Of a stretch of 64,000 nt of DNA, positions 55,202 to 64,000 are shown in pieces. The notes under the pieces were generated by a model that ran no database searches, had not been told where the DNA came from, and saw nothing but the letters and a program-made list of their open reading frames with translations. The position numbers and the translations under genes are program-made. Every line of letters begins with the position of its first letter. The first letter of the stretch is position 1. This DNA is from Halicephalobus mephisto (taxonomy: Eukaryota; Nematoda; Chromadorea; Rhabditida; Panagrolaimidae), in contig SWDT01000042.1 of the NCBI GenBank assembly GCA_009193035.1, positions 124,001-188,000 on the forward strand, read 5' to 3'.

Positions 55202-58200
55202 TTAGAAAAATTTAACAATCATTTCAGAATTTCCTCCAATAGGTGTTATTGCCCATTTCCAGAATCCAATTGCATGATGAGGAGTTTTACGACGAGTCGC
55301 AAAAAGATTACGAAGTTGAGTCAATGTTTCCGAATTCTGATTAGGACCATGAGCATAATGAGTAGCAATTCCCAGTTCCAATGACGGAGTTTTTTCTGGA
55401 TCCGATGGAGCTGGATTTTCCTAAAACAAAAAATTAAAAAAACATTTCAAAAAAAACTTACATTTTCTAGAAGGATCCAGAATTCTCTACTAACAGGAGC
55501 TTCTTTACCGTAAGTCATAAATACAAAATACGTATTTCTTTCTCCAAAAGTATCTCTATCAAATTCCTTAAAAGACCAATTTTTCAGTCGATATCCGTTC
55601 AACGGAGTAATATGAAGAGATAATTTGTCCATCCCACCACGAAGAGACAATGTCAAATTTAATAAATTCGACGAAATTAATCTTCTTTCAAGAAGTTCAA
55701 TCGATAACGGACTCGTAATCATTGGAGCAACAGGAACAGGAACCCAGATAGATCCTTCTGGAGGAAATAATTCATGAATAGCTGTGTAGTACGGTAACTG
55801 ACAATATTCATCTTTAATACCAGAGCAATTTGGACGATTAGACGTCTGCAGGAATGTATGATCCGGGAGATCTTGAATTCCACGATAATCAAAAGCTTGA
55901 ATAAATAATCCAGTACCGGAAGATTTGACTTTTCCATCAAAATCATAAATAGTCCTTTTAGCATGAAGAGTCACAAGTCTTCTAAGACGTGGACTTCCTG
56001 GATCGTATTTATACGGATGTCCAAGACTAGTTGTAGCAAGAAGGAGAATAAACACTCCAAAAAGAGCCACACCACATAAAAGGAAATATTTCATGTTTCT
56101 GCTGATGTAGACAAGATTATTCGAAAAAAGCACGATAGTTCCTGCTACAGATAGACTCAACGGCATCATGATAAATTCAGGATTGATTAAATCACCAAGT
56201 CTACCCGTTACAGGGACGAAGAAATCAAAGAACAACATGACAGCGTAACTGATGAACAACATCAAAGGTGTCAAGCAAGCAAATTGGACTAGTAGCAACT
56301 TCCTTGGAGAAACAACTAAAAAAATCAAATTCTCATTAATTAATTTAAAAAAAAACCAACTTTGAATAAGTCCAAACTTTCCAAGTAGATAGATTATTGG
56401 ATCACGAATAACAGCAAAAAACACATGAAGCAGAATATAGAACGAACTTGCCAATCCAGCATATGTCATAACTGCCAGTAAAACAGCCCAAATAATCAAA
56501 ATAGAATCATAATGGAATAATTCTGCATCTATTCCATTGTACTTCGTTTCAGCTTTGGAGGAATGAACCCAAAGACCAGCAATAATCATTGGAAAAATAT
56601 AAAGTGGAAAAACTAATTCTGGATTCGAATACCAGCACATTATGAGATCCAGAACTTTCACAATACCTACAATAGCCAATCCAGCAACCAACATAGTCAT
56701 AAACGCAGTTGTGTGATCGAGGAAAGCATTTCCTAAATCGTGTAAAGTATACTGTCCACAGCGAAGTCGACGTTCAATAATGAGAATCACGGCGATCACG
56801 ATTCCTACGTTCATCAAGATACCTGAAATATCGTTACAGAATGATTAAACAAATATAAAAAACAAACCATTATTGACATCGTAGAAGACGGTAAAAAGAC
56901 CAACAAAATCGAAAAATACCCATTTGTTTCCTTCATTAAAGTGACCTGGTTGTTCAAAATACGGAGATTTGATTAAAGCTTTAACTACAGCTAAAACGTT
57001 ATCGCCTGCTCTTTGGATAGCTCCTTTGTTGATGAATTCCACGGTGTCAAACTCGGTGTGATAGACCCATCCGTTCCTGTGGTAAGCAATGTCCAAACCA
57101 GACACACGTCCATAATCACGGAAAATTCTAAAGTCAGTGTCAGATGGAATAATCCCGCTTTGGAACACTTCTTGAGCCATGACACTGCAATGAGGATGAG
57201 GAGCGTTGTCGAGATAAGTTTTCAATAACCAAGAATCACCAGGACCTGCTTGGAAGAGGATTTCACGACCGCCGGCTCCTGTTCCTTCGAGATTCAAGAA
57301 AGCTCTTACTTGATGACGCCATTTGTGCTGAGTGATGAACCCATGAGAAGCTTGCAGGAAGTTTTCTTCGGCTGAAAATTCGACAATACTCACACTATTG
57401 TAAAATTTAAAAACCAATATTGTTGTAAAATTATTTTGACGAGAATTTTTATAAACAGAAATAGCCTAAAATTTGAACTCTATGCGAGAGTGATTTTGCA
57501 ATCATTGTTTTGAAGTTATCTCACTTTATATACAGAAACTTCCAGCCCAAGGTATATGGGATGCAGAACTCCCTGATGATCCTCGAAAATTAAGGATTAT
57601 ATATGAAACTACTAATAAATACTCAAAAAACTACAACTAACATTCAAATACTCATTCGAAAAAGAATTATTTTGTTTATAGAAATAAAAAATAAAAACTG
57701 ACCTCCATTGAACAAGAAAATAACGTCGTTCTGTAGCGGTTCCTTCGAATAAGCCAGATTTTCCAGGACTTCCATCATGATTGCACAGGAAACAGCGTCG
57801 TCAGTGGCTCCGGGAGTGTCGGGCAAGGTGTCGAAATGGCAGTTGAGCAAGACAGAATGTTTCGTGGGACCGCTCTTCGGGCCTATCCTGGCGATAATGT
57901 TGGTGATTTTGTAATAACAGAGGGTGAATGAGGACAGAAACTTCAAATCGAAGCATCCTGTAGGTCTGTCAACGTCGATATCGATCCTATTCACACCAAC
58001 GCCATCCACAGCATTCTGGAGGTCCTTTAATTTGTCGTTGATGATGTTGAAAGCCTTGACTTCTAGATTATCCGATCCAGAAGGTCGAGGTCCGAGTGAC
58101 GCGATCTGATTCAAGATGATCCTCGCTCTCTCCTCAGAGAACTCTCCGTGCTGATTACCCGGAACAACTGCAGGGGTTTGTCGGTCAAAATACACGACAG

Positions 58201-58420
58201 CTCCATAAAGTACTCCAAGGACAAGCACGATTACGAGCCAGTCAATATATCCAAGTACTTTCTGAAATCGAGTTTTATAACTATGTCTGAACTAAACACT
58301 CACTCTCTTAGTCAGTGATCTGGTCTTCGACTCGTCGATGGAATGAGTCAATTCGTCGACTTCCTGGAGTATCTGATCCCGGACCTGCTGTCCCTTCCGG
58401 CTCCTCACACTCGTAGACAT
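55202..58420 (-). CDS. ERMP1/FXNA-type M28 metallopeptidase of the ER membrane
   Basis: Exons 58420-58304, 58261-57703, 57371-56868, 56822-56361, 56315-55462 and 55420-55202 join in frame to 904 residues, the size usual for ERMP1. After a cytoplasmic start and one helix (about 43-60) comes the M28 domain: H of HFDT near 181, D of GATDDA near 193, AEE near 227-229, later SDTDFRIF and YHTEFD supply the two-zinc ligands and catalytic Glu, all intact. Then come about eight hydrophobic segments and a large lumenal C-terminal domain (from KYDPGSPR on). A 45 bp in-frame intron (56316-56360) is inferred from GT...TTTAG and poly-T coding. The family is an endoplasmic-reticulum membrane peptidase, in rodents needed for ovarian follicle organisation. 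Only the substrate is unknown. Confidence 0.9.
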
Positions 58421-59922
58421 CCCTGGAAATTTCTAAATTTACTATTCTAATATACACACGTATTCATTTATTAAATCTCCACAGTAATACACCCGAAAGA
58501 AATAAAATTAAAGGAAAACGAGCAACTCAGGAATCCATGGAAACTCCTAATTGCGGAAAGTGAAAATGATTGCAATGTGTTTTCTTCTCGAGAACAACCG
58601 AGCGCATTTCGTTCTTTTTGAATCTCCACAACCTTCCCAACAACGATATCGCAATTTATATTACATCGTAAATCAACTGTAAAAATAAAAAGCAGGAAAA
58701 AATAATTCAAAAAAATATTTGTGATGAATCGATCTCTGACAAGATTATTATTCGTCGATATCGATTCTATTTTTATAAATGAAAATATTTTTGTACATTT
58801 TCGAAATTAAAAAAGTAAAGACAGGAAATAGACGGATTCCCTCGTTATCATGTTTCTTTTAGATGCAAAAGACACCGATTATCTAACTACAGATTTTCTA
58901 GAATGAACTTTGTTTTTCCCTCCACTCTTGCAAAAATGAACTCTGGGTACTCAAACATATTCGTTTTTCGAAAATTCTGACTTTCAAACGTAACTAACTC
59001 GGTTAAAACTCAATTCAAAATCAGAGTTTTATTTTTAGATTTTTGGAATTCCTCAGTTGCTAAATTTAATTCATTTTAAATATAAACTTTAAATTTTCGA
59101 ATTTAAATTGTTTCGAAATTGATGTTTTGTCGAAGACTATAAATCGGAGCTGTCGATTTAGAACTTCCGAACCGAATTCGGACTAATTCGAGTTCGGAAA
59201 CCGACAGTTCTGCCGTAAATCAATCGACTTCAAAAATCGAATCTGCAACTTGCGTGCAACATTAGGGCAGCCCGACTAGTATCTTCGATTATTTCGAAAT
59301 TTTCCTTCAACATAAATCCTGTTATTTCACTTGAAACGTACTATCTATCATATTTATGAAAAAACAATATCTAAAATGATACTACTAATTTAATTAAACT
59401 GAAATTAATATATGAAACTAATCTTTGAAGTTTTCAAACAACGCAGATAAACTTCCTACTGCATACAACCAGAATTCCAATGACAATAGCATCTAGTAGC
59501 TACATTGCATTGTTATTTATAATCTATAAATGAAATCTAAAAATAAACTCAAGGAAATTATGCATAAAAGAAGTATTTGAGACTAGTGAGGACGTCCGGC
59601 CTGCCCGAGTGTTGCGCGCAAGCTGCGGTCTTGATTTTGAGGTCGAATCACGGCGTTTGTAGTGCTCATCTTTCTTTCCTCAATTGAGGTGTCTGGAAGT
59701 TTAAAGAGTGGGAGGCCAGAAGTCACTCTGTTCTTGTTTCATTTAGGTCATCGAGTAAATCGCAAATTGGAAAATTAAACCTCCAAACTGACAATAAGAA
59801 CATTGCGAAATCGGAACAATGTCTTTGAAAGTAAAAGTCCAATAAAATCAAAATTTTTATTCAATTATATATATTAACAATCTGGAACGCAAAATTAGGA
59901 AATACATGTATTTTAATAATAT
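58421..59922. other. Intergenic DNA with palindrome and tRNA-like segment
   Basis: An ACTGTCGA-type palindrome lies at 59146-59212. At 59595-59660 a tRNA-like arrangement has an A-box-like TGCCCGAGTG and a B-box-like GGTCGAATCAC, but the acceptor stem does not pair convincingly, so no tRNA gene is called. The upstream region of the ERMP1-type gene is in the first few hundred bases. Confidence 0.4.
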
Positions 59923-60475
59923 TCAAGCCACCACGCAGTTGACTTCGTTGATGACCCTAGCTTCTTGTCCTTCTGGAGCGAAGACCCACTCTCCATCGAC
60001 GCAGTTCACTACAGCAGTGACTTCAGCGCCTGTAGGATCCGACGGACCTCCTGGATAAAGAAAAAGTTAAAAATTACTATTCGATGAAGCACTAACCTTC
60101 GCCTCCGTTGAACTGCATAAATATCGGTCCTGTGTTCGTCGCGGGACAAATCAGAGTCAGACTCAGACATCCATCCGCACCTGTATCCGGGCCCTCGCTG
60201 GTCGGGGTTTCTGTTCCTTGGGCCGGGTCTCCTGGGGTGAACGTGATTTGGTCCGCAGTACAGGTAGTACATTCTGCAAAAATAAATTAATAAATAAAAT
60301 CCCTTTTTAACAAACCTAGGACTGTAGTTGTAGTGGTGGTAGTAGTAGTAGTAGTAGTGGTCGTGGTCGTGGTTGTGGTAGTAGTGGCGGAATCGCTCGG
60401 GGTGGTGGCCATGCAGGCAAAACTGGCCTGGACAAAGAAACAACAGACCAAATATAACAACAGCATACCATTCAT
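59923..60475 (-). CDS. Secreted C6-domain protein with poly-threonine linker
   Basis: Three exons (60475-60316, 60273-60097, 60050-59923) give 154 residues. A signal peptide (MNGMLLLYLVCCFFVQASF) is followed by a run of about 21 threonines encoded by mixed ACT/ACC/ACA codons, then a domain with exactly six cysteines: ECTTC, DGC, IC, NC and NC, with GPIFMQFNGGEGG between. This matches the nematode C6 domain pattern. The poly-Thr run is probably an O-glycosylated, mucin-like spacer. Such proteins are extracellular; no activity is known. Frame, donors and acceptors are all canonical. Confidence 0.82.
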
Positions 60476-61678
60476 CCAAAAGTCAATTCTTACTTCATCA
60501 GATGCCTGTTCAAACTTATTTTCTTTGAAAGAACTCAGGATTATTCCGTGCCCCTCCTCAAATGACCCACAAAACTGTCGCTAATTGGCTACCTGCAAAC
60601 GTGAATCGAAGTCGCGGAACGGTAGAAATCGAAAAGCCGACGGAAGGAGGGGGCTGCAATTACTCTCTTCGCTTTCATCCTCAGGCACTGCAGATCTCCC
60701 CAGGGTTTATTTTGCAAAACAAAATGCTGCAAATTGACCTTTTGACCAAACTAAATCTTATAGCAATTCAATTACTGTTATATATCAAGTCCATAACCGT
60801 TCATACATCAATCCAATTAATGTTCATATATCAACTCAACAAATTTTTAATTACTTTAATTTCCAAAAAAAACAAATTCATATATAAAAAATTTCTTTTA
60901 TATTTAGGGCATTCAATTCCTTAATAAAAACCATAAAAAACTGCAAATTATTCAATATTTTTATAAAATTAAAAAAAGCAATTTAAAAAAAAATTATAAT
61001 TTTTAATGTTTCGAAAATTAATAGATTTGCCTAAACGATGACATTTTTGCCGTCGCACAAACTATAAGGTTCTCGGACACAAACCGGGAGGAAAAGCTTT
61101 GGCTGACTTGTGCCCATTGCGCGTTTTTCTTTATTTTCTCTTTTGCAGCTAGACAAGCTGCCAGGCTTAGTTACTTTCGTTTGTGCTTTGTCTCTTTCTC
61201 GAGTGTTCTCTATGATCAGAGTCACTTTAATTTTTGAGGATTATGTGTATCATAATTTTTATTTTTATATTTTTAAGAACTTTGTTGATTTTTATTATTG
61301 GCAATCTATAATATTCGGATTTTTGTGTTTATCATCATTTTTGCGTTTTTATATGTTTTAAGATTCCGGTGAAAGAGTTCATTGTTCTTTTTATCAGTCC
61401 GTTTCAAGCGTGGCCTGTACAATGCAGATATAATCCCGGTCCATAATATCACCTGTCATCTATCGTCCGTTTGCTCGATCTTTGTGACTTTAATTTTTCG
61501 GATTTACATAAATAGCGTACGAAAAACCGTGTGAAATACTTTTTTGATGACTTTAGTATTACGTAACTGATTTCAGATATTCAAGCTGGGCATCAAAAGC
61601 TTGTTCTTTCGACGAAAGAAAGTGATTGAGATTTTCCGTGTTATGTTTAAGCATCATTGATCTCTTCAATCTTGAACT
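60476..61678. other. Divergent intergenic DNA before the ABC transporter
   Basis: It contains the upstream regions of the C6-domain gene (minus) and the ABC gene (plus). A 120-codon plus frame (60562-60924) and small frames near 61031-61361 have no recognisable feature. Confidence 0.4.
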
Positions 61679-64000
61679 ATGGGTGATTCAAGTGGTTCTT
61701 TCTGCGGAGAACCTCTTATGGTGAGTTTATATTATTAATAAGTAATTTCCTGAAATAAATTGTTTCCAGAGAGATGGCTCAATTTACAACTCGAGTACTA
61801 TTCCGAATGTGTCAGTATGCTTCCAACATTCGATATTAGTTTTCGGTCCGTGTTTGTTTTTCTGGTTACTTTTCCCGGCCCTGGTACTTCAAGTCCACCG
61901 GTCAAGGAAGGCTAATAGGTTCCTACCCCTCCCCCTGAGCCCTCTATTCTTGGTCAAGGCGGTGATCGCTGGGGTTCTCCTCATTGATGCAATCTTCACC
62001 TTCACTCGTTATTTCGCTGACAAGTCTGATGGACTCCCGACTCCTGTTGTCAACATCATCTACCCTCTACTTCTCGCGCTAACTGCGGTGGGTTTCTGAA
62101 TGATCAGACTGATCAAATGGGTGCAATTTCAGGGAGGACTGCTGTTTGCACACTTTCTGTGCCGACGGGCAGGAATCGTGTCTTCAGGAATCATCTTCAA
62201 CACCTGGCTGTTGTTCCTGATTTGTGGTTGTCCGGAGCTGTACGAGTGGATTCAGAAGTCAACTGACGACTCCCAGCCTTCATCCAACGGGAGAAACATT
62301 GCTTTCTTCATCTGGTGGGCCGGCTGCTTCCTCGAGACTCTCCTTTTCTGCTTCGCTGATAAGAGATCCAACAAAGAACTTCCAAACAGCGAATTAGACT
62401 CATCTTTCCTCAACCGATTGACAATTCAATGGTTCACTCGCTTGCCATTGACCGGAGCTCGAAAGGATTTGGAAGTTGAAGATCTCTTTGAACTTAATGA
62501 AGGAAACACGGCAACTTTCCTGGAAAACCAATGGGACCATTATTGGATCCCTACAATGAAAAGTAAGTTTTTTATTTTATAATTTTCGTTAACAATAGTT
62601 CTCCAGAATACAATGAAAAACGCCGTCAATTACTGGAAGAAGCCGTAGCGTCGTCGAAATTGATGTCAAATGGAACTGGTCATGAAGAAAAGCCGAAAAT
62701 CAAACTTGAACCTCCATCGGTTGTCTATAATCTCTTCAAAATGTTCAAATATGAGTTTCTTGCATCAATGGGTATCAAGATTTGCTCAGATGTCCTTCAA
62801 TTTGCTAATCCATTCTTGCTCAATTTGCTTCTGGACTATGTATCTGACACAAATGCCCCCCTCTGGAAAGGAGTCTCGTATGCTCTCTTGATGTTCGGTG
62901 CAAGTGAATTACGGTCATTTTTGATTAATTATTATTTCTATATCATGTTCAGAATGGGCATCAAACTTCAATCGGCATTAACAGCAGCAATTTACAGAAA
63001 AACCTTAAAACTGTCAAATGTGGCAAGAAAGGAGAAAACAGTCGGAGAAATCGTCAACATAATGGCTATTGATATTGAAAGATTCCAATTGATTACTAGT
63101 CAAATTCAACAATATTGGTCATCTCCATTCCAGGTAATATTGGCTTTAGTATTTTTATTCAATACGTTGGGGATCGCTGCTCTGCCTGGAGTCATTATTA
63201 CAGCTCTTTTTATTCCTTACACAATCATGACGTCTCATTTTATGCGGCGATGGATGGTGACCCAGATGAAACTCAAGGATGAAAGGGCAAAAATATGCAA
63301 TGAGGTATTGAACGGAATCAAAGTTGTAAAACTGTATGCTTGGGAGATTCCTATGATGCATTTGATTGAAAAAATTCGAAAACAAGAACTTTTTTGTATT
63401 TTTAAATCTTCATTGGTTAGAATGACAGTGGATGTTTTTAATTGGTCTACACCGTTCCTTGTTGCTCTTTGTGCTTTTGCGACTTATACATTGACGAATC
63501 CGGAGGAACACAAATTGACTCCTCAAATTGCTTTTGTTGCTTTGACACTATTTAATCAACTTCGATCTCCAATGACAATGATTGGAATGTTAATCAATAT
63601 GACTGTTGAAGTAAGTATTTTACATAATTTATTGTTTATATGATCATTGTGGATTATATTTTTAGAGTGTTGTTAGTAATCGTCGATTGAAAGAATTTTT
63701 TGTTGCTGAAGAATTGGATGAATTTGCAATTGAACGATCACCTGAAACATCTGGAAAATATGATCTTGTGGATTCACATAAAGCAGATTTCTCGTGGGAT
63801 GTGCTTCATGATTCTCCAGAGGCGGGAACAGCGACTCCGAATTTGAGGAACATCACGATGAATATTTCTAGAGGGTCTCTGGTGGCAGTAGTGGGTCGAG
63901 TAGGAGCCGGAAAGTCGTCATTGCTCTCTGCAATGCTGGGAGAGATGGAGAAGCTGAGAGGAGAAGTAGCTGTCCGTGGAAAGATCGCGTATGTTCCTCA
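61679..64000 (+). CDS. MRP-type (ABCC) ABC transporter, 5' half
   Basis: Exons 61679-61720, 61770-62087, 62133-62562, 62607-63610 and 63666 to beyond the window edge join in frame. The product starts with an extracytosolic [12 protein letters not shown] segment and the five-helix TMD0 typical of long MRPs. Then come the L0 linker ([20 protein letters not shown]), the first six-helix domain ([47 protein letters not shown] are hallmark MRP motifs) and the start of the first nucleotide-binding domain with Walker [10 protein letters not shown] near 63893-63919. The Q-loop and everything after are outside. The family exports organic anions and glutathione conjugates across the plasma membrane. The long first form with TMD0 suggests an MRP1/2/3-like member. 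Confidence 0.92.

Noticed and set aside
56316..56360. Fifteen extra residues ([15 protein letters not shown]) in the ERMP1-type protein.
   Set aside because: The 45 bp have GT...TTTTTTTAG ends and poly-T/A content, so they are better read as a small in-frame intron.
60333..60584. Plus-strand frame beginning with a run of valines.
   Set aside because: It is the complement of the poly-threonine codons of the C6-domain gene.

Overview
This is eukaryotic, AT-rich DNA and almost certainly comes from a rhabditid (Caenorhabditis-like) nematode. Genes are split by many 42-60 bp introns with GT(A/G)AG donors and TTTCAG-type acceptors. The recognisable families are nematode-expanded or nematode-typical: Sre- and Str-superfamily chemoreceptors, secreted C-type lectins, a C6-domain protein with a poly-threonine linker, a collagen-olfactomedin (UNC-122/COF-2-like) protein, and compact SLC17, ERMP1/FXNA and MRP-type ABC genes. 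No bacterial-style operons, CRISPR array, rRNA or convincing tRNA was seen.

Layout. 1-9 kb: an Sre receptor cluster on the minus strand (two intact genes, one broken gene between them) and a stray exon of a Str-type receptor. 9-13 kb: a small membrane ORF, then a six-exon, secreted-signal, single-pass receptor whose ectodomain loosely resembles adhesion-GPCR stalks. 15-16 kb: a Str-superfamily receptor whose last transmembrane exon is missing or displaced by repeats. 18-27 kb: a gene-rich island with the collagen-olfactomedin gene (minus), a divergent truncated Beclin-like gene (plus) and an SLC17-like transporter (plus). 28-37.6 kb: three paralogous intronless genes for secreted proteins made almost wholly of a heptapeptide repeat (GGQQPSQ, GGQQPFQ or DGQQPPQ), with a shared promoter module and UTRs. 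Between the second and third copy sits a Tc1-like transposase relic split by a pogo/Tigger-type deletion derivative with clear TA-flanked terminal inverted repeats. 38-48 kb: three C-type lectin genes (one intact, two damaged) enclosing an inverted second copy of the Sre cluster. 51-53 kb: three closely spaced four-helix membrane protein genes, possibly one operon. 55-60.5 kb: an ERMP1/FXNA M28 peptidase and a C6-domain protein (both minus). 61.7 kb to the end: the 5' half of an MRP/ABCC transporter, cut by the window edge.

The most noteworthy items are: (i) the heptad-repeat secreted protein family, with a TATA box and two upstream blocks kept at nearly constant distance from the ATG; (ii) the roughly 35 kb-separated inverted duplication of the Sre cluster, with a chimeric, broken gene on the right arm; (iii) a Beclin paralogue reduced to the zinc-ribbon-like and coiled-coil part, without the BARA domain; (iv) the single-pass GAIN-like receptor; and (v) several dispersed repeat families that explain much of the intergenic DNA. 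Gene structures were deduced by hand from splice signals and frame continuity; no similarity search was run.
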